A stretch of DNA of 64,000 nt, from positions 248,001-312,000 of the forward strand of contig CAKXYI010000001.1 in assembly GCA_934899185.1 (NCBI GenBank). Direction: 5' to 3'. How positions within the stretch are numbered: the first letter of the stretch is position 1; each line of letters begins with the position of its first letter. The notes under the pieces were generated by a model. The model was given only the letters and a program-made list of their open reading frames with translations, was not told where the DNA came from and did not search any database. Below, piece by piece: positions 28,359 to 37,638 of the stretch. Both the position numbers and the translations under genes were made by a program. The DNA comes from an uncultured Lachnospiraceae bacterium (GTDB taxonomy: Bacteria; Bacillota; Clostridia; Lachnospirales; Lachnospiraceae).

Positions 28359-31300
28359 TTACCCCAACTTATCCACCATGGCATGACAAAGATCCATGAC
28401 TTCTTCCATGGCGACATCCGCAACCGCTGCCCGCAGTGCATCCATATCCTCTGCCAGATCTTCCGGCATACGATAGCCTTCCAATTCTGCCATGGCAGCA
28501 TCTACGCCGTCCAGATCAAAGTCATCCATGGCATCTGCCATCTGACCTAAGATACGGCTCAGTTCTTCCTTTGAGGTCTCCTGTAAATTTGCCTCGTCCA
28601 GACTTCCGTAAGGACGCAGGACTTCTTTATAACTTGTATATAATTCTAATACTTCCGGCAGTCTTTCTTCAAGTCCTTTTCGGTCATTGGCATTGCCTAG
28701 GTCTTCCATTTCCTTGAAGATGGCAGACAGACGGTCTGCACCGATCATGCGGGAGGTATTCTTGAGGGCATGGACTTCGATGGTCAGATCCCGGATCATA
28801 CCATCTGCCAGACACTGCTGCATCTTTTTCGTCTTGGTATCGATCAGTTTGTAGTAGTCTCCCAAGAGGCTCAAGAAAAGTTTCTTGCCTCCCGAGTAAT
28901 GCACGCCTTCTTCTACATTAAGTCCTTCAATGACAGGCAGTTCTTCTTCCTCCGCCTCTGCTGCCACATCCTCTGTCTTGATGATCTTATCCTCAGGCAG
29001 ATATTGTTTTAACTTGCCGCAGATCTCCTTGATCTCAATCGGCTTTGCCACAAAATCATCCATGCCTGCCGCTACAAACTCCTCCTTGGCGCCGCTCATG
29101 GCGTCTGCCGTGAGGGCGATCACGATCTCATGCTCCTGACTGCCCTTTTCCCACTCACGGATCCGACGGGTGGCTTCCACACCATCCATGACCGGCATCA
29201 TGTGATCCATAAAGACCAGATCATAGGTATGCGCCTCCAGCATTTCCAGCGCCTGTTTTCCGTTTTCTGCCGTGTCGATCTGCATCTGCAAAGGTGCCAG
29301 CAAACCAATCGCAACCTTTAAGTTCAGCTTATTGTCATCGACCAGAAGGATCTTTGCCTCCGGTGCCTTGAAATTCAAGGCCTCAGAAGTGCCCGCGTAG
29401 GTCACCTGTCCCTCTCTGCGAATCGCCTGACAGAAGTTGAGCGAATAGAGCGGCTTGTTCATGACCATGACCTTGGCATCCCGCAAAGCCTCCTGTACCG
29501 GATTTTGCAGAACGCAGATCTGCTTATCTCCCAACAAAGAACCATGGATGGCATCCTTGTGCTCCTCGTAGACCAGGGTATCCGTAAAGAGGAAGTCTAC
29601 ATGCGGGCGGTCTTTTGCCATGACATCCGGCGCGATCGGTTCTATGCCGTAGGCACGCACCAGACGCTCGAAGTTCTCCTGCAAATAGGTATTGGAAAAA
29701 GCACCACCGATCTGCAGGGTCTTTTTCTCCTCCGGCAGACTGGCAACCGGACTCTCCTCTGAGATCTTCTGGCGGATGGTAAAGTAGAACTCACTGCTCT
29801 GTCCGTAAGTGCTTCTGACACCAATCTGTCCCCCCATCATTTCAACCAACTGACGGCAAATGGCAAGCCCCAGACCGGTTCCCTCTTTGGAATGATTTTT
29901 CCGGCTGTCAACCTGAGAGAAGGACTGGAAAAGTTTCTTCTGGTCTTCCTCGCGGATGCCGGATCCGCTATCCTTGATACTCACGGCAAGGACAAGATCC
30001 TGCTCCGTCTTATCCTCCACCTTGATCGAAAGTTTCACATAGCCTCTTTCTGTAAATTTGACGGCATTGTTTAAGATATTGATGATGATCTGGCGCACGC
30101 GCAGACCATCCCCATGTAAAGTCTTTGGCAGAGTCGGGTCAATGTCGTAGAGGAGTTCTACATTTTTCTCGCCTATTCTGGTCAAAAACATAATACCCAG
30201 ATCACTGATCATAGACATGGGTGCATAGTCTTCTTCTACCAGTTCCATCTTGCCGGACTCGATCTTGGAAAAATCCAGAATGTCATTGATGATATTTAAA
30301 AGGGCATCCCCGGATACTTTGATATTGGAAAGGTACTCCTCCTGCTCCTCCGTCACATCCCCGCGCAGCATGATCTCGGTCATGCCGACAATGGCATTCA
30401 TCGGGGTACGGATCTCATGTGACATATTGGAAAGAAAGGCAGACTTGGCTTCGTTGGCAGCCTCTGCCTCCTGCACCAGTTGTAACTGCTTTGTCACATC
30501 TACTAAGATCAGGCTATAACCGGCGATCTTTTTCTTGTGCTTTTCATTCTGATATAGGGTCGCTAGACGGCGCTCGTAAAATCTGCCATCCAGTTCCACC
30601 TCATCCTCTGTCGTCTGAAAGAGTTGCAAAACTTCCTCCGGAAGTTCCTGATTTTTGTGAAAACGGCGTAAGACCGGAAAAAGTTTCTTGGCATAACGGT
30701 TGGCATCCAGATAACCGTAGGCATCATCTGCGATCAAAAAGACATCATTGGTATGCTCAAAGACCCAGTCACGCCCTTGATCTATCACCGTGAAAAATTC
30801 ACCTACCATGACACTTAAGGTCATGACACAGATCACGACTGCAGATGCGATCGGCATGATGTCAAAAGGAATGTCTGCAAACTGGGAGAACAAAAGCATG
30901 ACAAGAAGGAAGCCTTGTGCCAGTATCAGATGAAAGAGGTTGTGATGTTCCGTCTTATTTTTCATTTTGACAAAACGGCAAAGCGTGTAGACAAAAAGGA
31001 ATAAGAGCATGGATGCGATCAAGCCGTAGCGTACATAGTAGAGGACACCGCCGTCCATATTGACCTGATACATGCCAAGGCGCTCATCCAGCGAGATATG
31101 CACATTGCCCATCCACTGCTTGCCCATCTCACCGATCATACGCTGCCCATCTTGAACCACATCGGATGTATTGCCATTTGCAGCCGTGACATCCCCAAGT
31201 GTCTCTGTCACTTTCTGCGCCGTCTGGTCTAACTCCTGTCCTTTCTCATTGAAAATAACATAAACCGAAGATCGCATCCACATCTGCGGTACCTCGATCA

Positions 31301-31655
31301 ATTCAAACAAAGGCCAGCCGATCGAAACAAGGCGGGAAAAGCGCATATGCTGGTATTCCATCATAAAAAGGATAAAGAAGAAAAAGAAAAGTGAGATGCC
31401 GACATACTCCATGCGATACGCCGTCGTCAATGCCTGGGAATTATCTGTTTCTAAGATCATCAGATAGGCACAGTTGACAATGGAACAGGCGGCATTGGCA
31501 AGCATGAGATAAGTTGCCCCCTTGCTCTGTTCCTTTTGTAAGATCACAACGATACTGACAACCGGAATAAAGATGCCTGCCAACTGCAATGCTTTTAGAC
31601 AGGTCATCAACTGTTCTGCTGTCAGTGTAAAAAAATAAAAGTCAAATGTTTCCAT
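28359..31655 (-). CDS. Hybrid sensor histidine kinase with 7TM sensor, REC and HPt domains
   Basis: A 1098-residue phosphorelay kinase. About eight hydrophobic segments in residues 1-305 resemble the 7TM N-terminal region of histidine kinases, with a roughly 100-residue hydrophilic, probably extracellular loop (about 130-215). A PAS-like segment (about 310-390) precedes HisKA with H413 (SHEIRTPMN), HATPase (GTGLGLAI), a degenerate pseudo-receiver (about 660-765), a receiver with D817 (VFMDHMMP) and a C-terminal HPt with H962 (EVHALKNTS). The arrangement allows a full His-Asp-His relay inside one protein, ending on the downstream tandem receiver. Confidence 0.9.
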   Translation of the reverse strand: METFDFYFFTLTAEQLMTCLKALQLAGIFIPVVSIVVILQKEQSKGATYLMLANAACSIVNCAYLMILETDNSQALTTAYRMEYVGISLFFFFFILFMMEYQHMRFSRLVSIGWPLFELIEVPQMWMRSSVYVIFNEKGQELDQTAQKVTETLGDVTAANGNTSDVVQDGQRMIGEMGKQWMGNVHISLDERLGMYQVNMDGGVLYYVRYGLIASMLLFLFVYTLCRFVKMKNKTEHHNLFHLILAQGFLLVMLLFSQFADIPFDIMPIASAVVICVMTLSVMVGEFFTVIDQGRDWVFEHTNDVFLIADDAYGYLDANRYAKKLFPVLRRFHKNQELPEEVLQLFQTTEDEVELDGRFYERRLATLYQNEKHKKKIAGYSLILVDVTKQLQLVQEAEAANEAKSAFLSNMSHEIRTPMNAIVGMTEIMLRGDVTEEQEEYLSNIKVSGDALLNIINDILDFSKIESGKMELVEEDYAPMSMISDLGIMFLTRIGEKNVELLYDIDPTLPKTLHGDGLRVRQIIINILNNAVKFTERGYVKLSIKVEDKTEQDLVLAVSIKDSGSGIREEDQKKLFQSFSQVDSRKNHSKEGTGLGLAICRQLVEMMGGQIGVRSTYGQSSEFYFTIRQKISEESPVASLPEEKKTLQIGGAFSNTYLQENFERLVRAYGIEPIAPDVMAKDRPHVDFLFTDTLVYEEHKDAIHGSLLGDKQICVLQNPVQEALRDAKVMVMNKPLYSLNFCQAIRREGQVTYAGTSEALNFKAPEAKILLVDDNKLNLKVAIGLLAPLQMQIDTAENGKQALEMLEAHTYDLVFMDHMMPVMDGVEATRRIREWEKGSQEHEIVIALTADAMSGAKEEFVAAGMDDFVAKPIEIKEICGKLKQYLPEDKIIKTEDVAAEAEEEELPVIEGLNVEEGVHYSGGKKLFLSLLGDYYKLIDTKTKKMQQCLADGMIRDLTIEVHALKNTSRMIGADRLSAIFKEMEDLGNANDRKGLEERLPEVLELYTSYKEVLRPYGSLDEANLQETSKEELSRILGQMADAMDDFDLDGVDAAMAELEGYRMPEDLAEDMDALRAAVADVAMEEVMDLCHAMVDKLG

Positions 31656-31697
31656 CTTCCCACCTCTTTTGTTCCAAGATTTCTATTTCTAATATAC

Positions 31698-31730
31698 AAA
31701 ATACCCCCTTGCGCTCGCAAGGGGGTATTT
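31698..31730 (-). terminator. Rho-independent terminator of the GH2/GPH operon
   Basis: Perfect GC-rich inverted repeat (AAATACCCCCTTGCG/CGCAAGGGGGTATTT) with a two-base centre, immediately after the GPH symporter stop; a short T run follows on the minus strand. Confidence 0.85.
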
Positions 31731-31737
31731 ATGAAAT

Positions 31738-33255
31738 TTATTTGTATTTTTCCATTGCTTCTTCTAAGGTCATGCCTTCTGCGATGGCTTCCTTGCGTTG
31801 TGCGTTCACTTCCTGAATCTCTTTCATACGATCTCCTGTCAGAGCGTAGCCCTTCATAGCGATCAGGGTCACTGCCCACGCGATCATTGGAATCAGGCAG
31901 AAAAGAACGATGACTACCCAGTTCATACCAGCTGCATATGGTGTATCTGCGGTCGGCAGATTGGAAAGTCCGATCACACCTACAGCAATACCTACGACCG
32001 TTGCTGCCAGAGAAGATACCAACTTATCTACCAGTGAGAAGAGGGTTCCCATGATGCCCGGAATGTACTTTCCGGAACGATAGGTCTCGTAGTCGGAGCA
32101 ATCCGCTACCATCGGAATCGGCATATCGGCGGTGGCATAGTAAGCACCATAACCCACACCAAAGCATATGATAAAGAGGATGGTATATACGTTGACGTTC
32201 GGGAACATCAGATTCATACCGCTTGATGGGTTCCACAATAAGAGGAGTGCCAGTACGCCCACATAGCAGATAAGTGCTACGGATACATAACGGACTAAGG
32301 ATGCCTTCTGCCCCTTCTTCTGGGATGTACGGACGGTCAAGAGGAAGAACGGTACACTCGCTGCATAACCTAAGATCATCATCGGCAGGTAGAGGCTGTC
32401 ATAATTGCCCATCATACAGCCGTAAAGCATACACAGAACCGTTGTATTGGTCGCGATGGAAAGTGCAAGTTTGCATCCGGCTCCGGCGATCATCAGACGC
32501 TGCATCGGCTTGTTGTTCTTGATGATCTCGATGTACTCGGAAACCTTGACCTTTTTCTGCTTTTCGCCACCGACACCAAAGTACTTCGGCTGATCTTTTT
32601 CCCAGATACCGATCACGGCAAGCAAGGTCAATACGATTGAAATAGCAACACCGATCGGTGTCAGCACACGATAAAAGTCTGCACTGGAATAATCCGCAAC
32701 GTTAGCACGCAGAATCGGTGCAACAAACTGCATCACACCCATACCTACCAAAGATCCTACCGTGTTAAAGATAGTGAAGAGCGGACGCTGCTTTGGATCA
32801 TTGGTAAGGACGGTCTGCCCGGATCTGGTACAGGATGTTTGGAAAGTATATCCAATGACCCATACAAAATACAAAAGTACAAAGACCGCATAACGCAACG
32901 GCATCATATCTGCCGGAATGTACGGCGTTACAATGTAAAGTAAGATGATGCTGACTGCCATGATCAGGTTGCCGATCACCATAAAAGGACGGAACTTTCC
33001 GAACTTGCCATTGGTCCGGTCGATCAAAGCACCAATGATCGGATCCGTGATGGCATCGCAAAGACGCATTGCCGTTACCATGATGGATGCGAACATCAGC
33101 CCCAGTGCAAGTACATTAGAACCGAATGTCGCGATGTAGGAAAGTACCAATACATAATAGACATTGGTAGCACCATTGTTCAGAGGAAACAGTACCAACT
33201 GATACGGTTTTGCGCGGTTCAGTCCACTTGCCTCCACATGTTGTTTTTCACTCAT
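31738..33255 (-). CDS. GPH-family glycoside/cation symporter
   Basis: Importer of the MelB/UidB/XylP group (GPH:cation symporter, major facilitator superfamily). Twelve hydrophobic segments, an N-terminal RPFMVIGN-type loop after helix 2-3 with DRTNGKFGKFRP (family DRTRxxxGRYRP pattern), and a long hydrophilic C-terminal tail of about 40 residues. 505 aa, typical. It follows the GH2 gene by 29 bp and precedes a terminator, so it probably imports the glycoside that the intracellular GH2 enzyme cleaves. Confidence 0.92.
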   Translation of the reverse strand: MSEKQHVEASGLNRAKPYQLVLFPLNNGATNVYYVLVLSYIATFGSNVLALGLMFASIMVTAMRLCDAITDPIIGALIDRTNGKFGKFRPFMVIGNLIMAVSIILLYIVTPYIPADMMPLRYAVFVLLYFVWVIGYTFQTSCTRSGQTVLTNDPKQRPLFTIFNTVGSLVGMGVMQFVAPILRANVADYSSADFYRVLTPIGVAISIVLTLLAVIGIWEKDQPKYFGVGGEKQKKVKVSEYIEIIKNNKPMQRLMIAGAGCKLALSIATNTTVLCMLYGCMMGNYDSLYLPMMILGYAASVPFFLLTVRTSQKKGQKASLVRYVSVALICYVGVLALLLLWNPSSGMNLMFPNVNVYTILFIICFGVGYGAYYATADMPIPMVADCSDYETYRSGKYIPGIMGTLFSLVDKLVSSLAATVVGIAVGVIGLSNLPTADTPYAAGMNWVVIVLFCLIPMIAWAVTLIAMKGYALTGDRMKEIQEVNAQRKEAIAEGMTLEEAMEKYK

Positions 33256-33284
33256 GAAAAAACCTCCTTAAATAAATATCTTTT

Positions 33285-35360
33285 CTATACCCAGTTTGCG
33301 CTCTTAGAACGTTTCTTTGAAAGTTTATAATTTGCCGGCGTATCTGTGCGTACAAAAGTCGCCTTATCCTCCAAATCTCCAACTACCGCACGGATCTCGT
33401 TTTCTCCGTCTTTCAAGTCGATCTTGCAGGTAAAGACATGGTCTGCCTCTTTTGTCGCAACCAATTCTCCGTTGCAGTAGAATTGCAGGCTCGGCTGGTT
33501 GGAATAAGCCTTGACCGTGATGCGGTTCTTTTTACGCTCTACAAACCGCTTGCTGCAGATATGAACCATAGGCTCTGCGTTCCAGTATGACTTGTAAAGA
33601 TAGAAGGAATCCTTTTTGGTCTGGCGGTCAAAGGTCACCAGTCCCTTGTGGTTCATGCCCGGCTCACCGCCCTGATCTCTGGCATCTGCCGCAAAATCAA
33701 ACATATTCCACACATGGGTTGCCCAAAGCCATGGGAATCTGGCAAAACAGCGTACCATGTATTCATGATATCTTGCCTGATATTCCTCCGTATGATCCCC
33801 TCTGTGCGGATGTTCGCTATGGAGATTTGGCATACCCTCTGCACCATATTCAGAATAACCCAGCACACGCTTTGGATATCTAGTATGAAAAATGGCAAAG
33901 AAAATATCGTTTAGGAACAACCCCGGCACATACCATCCCAGATAGAGGTTGTAACTTACAATATCGGAAATATGCACAACCTTACCAAAGGGATTGCACA
34001 TAGCATAGCAGGCCAGTACGGTCTTCCTTGTTGCATCCATGTTGTGGCAAAGATCATTCAAAACATGATGGTTGTCTAACATGTCTTTTTTATTTTTGGT
34101 AGAGATCGTGATCTCATTGGAAAGCCCCCAGGTCACGATACACGCATGATTGTAATTCTGTAAGATCAATTCACGCATCTGTGTGATCGTGTTGGCACGG
34201 GCGGATGGGATATGCTCTGAAATATATGGGATCTCAGCCCATACGACCATACCTTCCTCATCGCACAGGTCATAGAAATACTGATCGTGCTGATAATGTG
34301 CCAGACGAACGGTATTGGCTCCGATCTCCTTGATCAATTCCATATCGCGCTTGTGCTGTTCTTTTGGAATGGCATTGCCAATGCCTTTGAAATCCTGATG
34401 ACGGGAAACCCCATGGAGTGGATAAGGCTTACCATTCAAATAAAATCCCTTATCCGGATATACGGCAAAGGAACGCACGCCAAAGCGCTGGGTGATCTCA
34501 TCTATGGCTTCCCCATGAAAAAGCAGGCTTGCCTTAGCGATATATAAATACGGGTCAGCCACGCCGTTCCACAAATGCGGCTGATCCATGTGGAATACAT
34601 AAGATGCAGCCTTTCCTGCTGTATGGGAAAGATCCACTCTGACATCTGCCACAAGGTTTGCGGCACGCCCCTTTCCCTTGAGGCTATTTTCATCTGTGAT
34701 AGCACCAAAGCGGGCTTGGTCAAAAGTAAAATCAGAAAGAGCGACTTTCTCTTTTAAAACAAGCTGTCCCGCATGATCTAAAATGGAAAGTTCCACCGTG
34801 TAAGCAGAGGCATCTGCTCCCTCCTCCAGATACACATAGGATTCCATGCTGACATCTGCTGCACCATCCTTTACTTCCGGCGTTATCTGCATACCGGACA
34901 TACCGTAATAATCTAATTCAAAATGGTTCTTGGATACCACCAGCAGATTGACATCACGATAGATACCACCATAAAAGGTGAAATCTGCTTTCTGTGGATA
35001 GACTCTCGTGTTGACTGTATTGTCCACCGCTACGCAGAGGTCGTTTTCCTCCTGCAAAAGCGCTGTAACATTAGCACGAAAGGTAGAATAACCACCGTCA
35101 TGAGAAGTGACTTTTTGACCATTCAATAAGACGTTAGCCGTCGCATTGACACCGCAAAATTCCAGATACACATCCTGCGTCTTTGCATCATAATCAGGCT
35201 TTGCAAAGGTCTTTTCGTAAGTGCCGGTACCACGGTAATAATCGTTACCTCCATCCTGTCCATCAATGGCATTCCAGGTATGCGGAACATCAACATCAAT
35301 AGCAGGCTGATCTTTTATAGAAAATTTCCAATTTGGGTTCAGGGAAATGCTATTTCTCAT
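33285..35360 (-). CDS. GH2 family beta-glycosidase (beta-galactosidase-like)
   Basis: Retaining beta-glycosidase of family GH2. Jelly-roll sugar-binding domain (about 1-160, with TWNAxDGQDGGNDYYRGxG), immunoglobulin-like domain (about 165-285) and TIM barrel (about 290-590) with the acid/base E416 (GLSNEI) and nucleophile E504 (YSEYGAEG); a C-terminal beta domain ends the 691-residue protein. No signal peptide, so it acts in the cytoplasm. The start at 35360 follows AAAGGAGG; seven upstream codons of open frame include that site. Its promoter carries LytTR-type repeats. Beta-galactosidase, glucuronidase or another specificity cannot be decided. Confidence 0.9.
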   Translation of the reverse strand: MRNSISLNPNWKFSIKDQPAIDVDVPHTWNAIDGQDGGNDYYRGTGTYEKTFAKPDYDAKTQDVYLEFCGVNATANVLLNGQKVTSHDGGYSTFRANVTALLQEENDLCVAVDNTVNTRVYPQKADFTFYGGIYRDVNLLVVSKNHFELDYYGMSGMQITPEVKDGAADVSMESYVYLEEGADASAYTVELSILDHAGQLVLKEKVALSDFTFDQARFGAITDENSLKGKGRAANLVADVRVDLSHTAGKAASYVFHMDQPHLWNGVADPYLYIAKASLLFHGEAIDEITQRFGVRSFAVYPDKGFYLNGKPYPLHGVSRHQDFKGIGNAIPKEQHKRDMELIKEIGANTVRLAHYQHDQYFYDLCDEEGMVVWAEIPYISEHIPSARANTITQMRELILQNYNHACIVTWGLSNEITISTKNKKDMLDNHHVLNDLCHNMDATRKTVLACYAMCNPFGKVVHISDIVSYNLYLGWYVPGLFLNDIFFAIFHTRYPKRVLGYSEYGAEGMPNLHSEHPHRGDHTEEYQARYHEYMVRCFARFPWLWATHVWNMFDFAADARDQGGEPGMNHKGLVTFDRQTKKDSFYLYKSYWNAEPMVHICSKRFVERKKNRITVKAYSNQPSLQFYCNGELVATKEADHVFTCKIDLKDGENEIRAVVGDLEDKATFVRTDTPANYKLSKKRSKSANWV

Positions 35361-35395
35361 ACTTCCTCCTTTATATAACATACTTCTATATTAGC

Positions 35396-35424
35396 ATTCT
35401 AAACGCTCATAAAACAAATAACAA
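35396..35424 (-). promoter_or_regulatory. Promoter of the GH2/GPH operon
   Basis: Minus strand: -35 TTGTTA (35419-35424), 17-bp spacer, -10 TAGAAT (35396-35401). Eleven bp upstream of the -35 box lies a LytTR-type repeat pair, the same layout as at the GH3 promoter near 41.25 kb. Confidence 0.72.
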
Positions 35425-35435
35425 CATGCTTATCG

Positions 35436-35464
35436 TAAGTGGTAGTCAGATTTCCCTAAGTGGT
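35436..35464 (-). promoter_or_regulatory. Putative LytTR-regulator binding site (GH2 promoter)
   Basis: Two identical minus-strand ACCACTTA octamers (35436-35443, 35457-35464), start-to-start 21 bp. Direct repeats of about 9 bp with roughly 21-22 bp period are the known binding pattern of LytTR domains (AgrA, ComE, AlgR-type). They sit between the GH2 gene and the kinase of a GHKL/LytTR pair. Confidence 0.65.
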
Positions 35465-35476
35465 CTGCCCCACCTT

Positions 35477-36763
35477 TTACGGCAACGGCATAAGCATTTT
35501 TAGTTCAAACGTGTGGTCCGATACGTTCACGCTCATGGTGCCGTCATATCGTCCCAGACTATGCCGGATGCTGCGCAATCCATAGCCATGATAGCCATTG
35601 TGAGGCTTGGTAGAGACCGGCAGTCCGTTCTTTAATTTCACTTCTCCGGTCATGGGATTGGTAATATTGATAACCAAAAATCGGTCTCTGGTAAAGATGG
35701 CAATATCAATCAGACGCATTCTGGCATCTGAGATCTTTTCCACCGCCTCCATGGCATTATCCACAGCATTGCCCAGAATACCATATAGATCGACCGGATC
35801 GACAAATTCCAGTTTGCTGCCGTCTGCGATACAGTTGATCTTGATGCCCTTTGCCTGACAGGAAAGACTCTTTTCCGTTAAGATCGTATCTAACACATCA
35901 TTGCCGGTCTTAACGATCGCTCCGTAGATCTCGACAGACTGTTCCAATTCTTTCAGATACCGCTCTTTGCTCTCATCATCTGCAAGCCCCCGCAAGGCTC
36001 TGACCTGATGTTTGAGGTCATGACATTTCTGATTGATCATGTCAATGTTATCGCGCGTGATCTCATACTGTTCTTCCTGCTGCTTCATCAACATATTCAT
36101 GGTAAAGAGTTCCTTTTCCAAGGCACTCTTTTTGAAAAGTTCCGACTGGATAAAGAGCAGGGACACACAGTAAAGTTGTACGACCAGAAGCACCACATAA
36201 TACATGAGATTATATCTGCCAAAATGAACGACGCGCATCATTTGGTCAAGCATTTCAAAAACGATCAAAAAAAGGACAGCCGACGTCATCTGCCGTGGTC
36301 CGATGTAGTATTTCCCTTTTTCCGGCATTCGCTTTGCCGTGGTAAGAGCAACACTTATTAAGCCAACCGCATAAAATCCGATCACACCGAAAAATAAGGA
36401 AAAATGATCGCCGCGATTGTGGAAAGAAGATATATTGTACAGGACATGCCAGAGATTCATCAAAAACTGGGATGTGATGACCGACCAGATTGCCACATAA
36501 AAAGCCGCACTCTTTTTGATGGAGGCGCAATAATAGACTACAAAAGACATGACCCCCAGATTGATCAGCGTCAGTATCAAAGTTACACTCGTCGTCTGTG
36601 GCAATACGATGGCAGGTCCCACCATAATAGCGCCCCCCATGATCAGTCCCGATAAAAGGCGAACCTCAATTGGTTCACGTTTTTGCAGGGGCAAGAGATA
36701 GACCAGACCAGACAGTATCACAAAGACCTGCTCTAATAGATTAGCGTAGGGTAAGAAATTCAT
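35477..36763 (-). CDS. GHKL-family (AgrC-like) sensor histidine kinase
   Basis: Membrane sensor kinase with about six to seven N-terminal hydrophobic segments (residues 1-205), a short coiled coil and a CHDLKHQ motif with phospho-acceptor H248, followed by a GHKL-type ATPase (N box GNAVDNAMEAVE, G box HGYGLRSI). This is the AgrC/ComD/VirS layout, usually peptide-responsive, but no agrB or agrD gene lies nearby. The gene starts 1 bp after the LytTR regulator stop, so the two are co-translated. Flanking glycosidase operons suggest a role in glycan sensing. Confidence 0.9.
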   Translation of the reverse strand: MNFLPYANLLEQVFVILSGLVYLLPLQKREPIEVRLLSGLIMGGAIMVGPAIVLPQTTSVTLILTLINLGVMSFVVYYCASIKKSAAFYVAIWSVITSQFLMNLWHVLYNISSFHNRGDHFSLFFGVIGFYAVGLISVALTTAKRMPEKGKYYIGPRQMTSAVLFLIVFEMLDQMMRVVHFGRYNLMYYVVLLVVQLYCVSLLFIQSELFKKSALEKELFTMNMLMKQQEEQYEITRDNIDMINQKCHDLKHQVRALRGLADDESKERYLKELEQSVEIYGAIVKTGNDVLDTILTEKSLSCQAKGIKINCIADGSKLEFVDPVDLYGILGNAVDNAMEAVEKISDARMRLIDIAIFTRDRFLVINITNPMTGEVKLKNGLPVSTKPHNGYHGYGLRSIRHSLGRYDGTMSVNVSDHTFELKMLMPLP

Positions 36764-36764
36764 G

Positions 36765-37475
36765 TCAAAATCCTCCTCCGATATAGTCTGTCACTTCCTT
36801 CAAAAAGTGTGCCCGGTTTCGCCTGCTGATCTCCAACTGTGATCCGGCAACATGTACGACATTATCCTCAATCTCCGTCACATATTTGAGGTTGACCAGA
36901 TACCAGTGATTGCATTTAACAAAGTGATAGTCCTTGAACATTTCCTCCGCGCTCTGTAAGGTACCACGCTGGGAAAATTCTCCCTCCGCCGTATGATAGT
37001 GGAGGAAGCGGTTCTCGATCTCTATATAATAAATATCATTGGAATTGAGTTTTTTCATGCCACCCTGGGTGCTGATAGCAAATTCCAAGTTGTCACGCTT
37101 GCCGTGCACACGGCTAATAGCGCGTTCCAAACGAAAGGCAAAACCATAATAATCAATGGGCTTTAGGACAAAATCCAGTGCGCCCACTTCATAACCCTCG
37201 ATCGCATACTGCGCCATATTTGTGATAAAGACCATGACCACATCCGCATCGCGCCGACGGATCAATTTGGCGGAATCCATACCGTTCAACTGCGCCATTT
37301 CGATGTCAAAGAAGATGATATCATAGTGATGTTCTCCATCATCCACGATTTCCTGCCCGTCTGTATAGGTAGTAACCGCAAACTCTAACTTATGTTCTAC
37401 CCGATACTTCTCGATGTACTGGCACACTTCTTCTCTATACTGTTCTTCATCTTCTACCACTGCGATCTGATACAT
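36765..37475 (-). CDS. LytTR-family response regulator
   Basis: Receiver domain (residues 1-120; VVEDE, phospho-acceptor D57 in FFDIEMAQLNG, K in LKPI) joined to a LytTR DNA-binding domain (about 135-236) with the usual YYIExxxRFLHYHT and FVKCNHWYLVNL strands. 236 aa, standard AgrA size. It forms an operon with the GHKL kinase and is the best candidate for binding the ACCACTTA-type repeats in front of the GH2 gene and of the GH3 gene at 38.2-41.2 kb. Confidence 0.93.
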   Translation of the reverse strand: MYQIAVVEDEEQYREEVCQYIEKYRVEHKLEFAVTTYTDGQEIVDDGEHHYDIIFFDIEMAQLNGMDSAKLIRRRDADVVMVFITNMAQYAIEGYEVGALDFVLKPIDYYGFAFRLERAISRVHGKRDNLEFAISTQGGMKKLNSNDIYYIEIENRFLHYHTAEGEFSQRGTLQSAEEMFKDYHFVKCNHWYLVNLKYVTEIEDNVVHVAGSQLEISRRNRAHFLKEVTDYIGGGF

Positions 37476-37568
37476 GCCTTTTTCCTTTCTTTCCTGATTT
37501 CATCTATATATAATGCACGATTTTTCCAACTTTCGCAAGTTCTCGCTCCAGCGTAACTTTCTATTACG

Positions 37569-37600
37569 TAAAAAGCGGCAACCGGGAAATCCCGGTCGCC
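37569..37600 (-). terminator. Rho-independent terminator after the lipoprotein gene
   Basis: Ten-base inverted repeat GGCGACCGGG/CCCGGTTGCC (one mismatch) with a 4-nt loop and TTTTT on the minus strand, 38 bp after the lipoprotein stop. It separates the GH3 transcript from the regulator genes. Confidence 0.88.
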
Positions 37601-37638
37601 ACTTCTTTTACTCGTCTGATTTTCTATTGAGTAACAGA

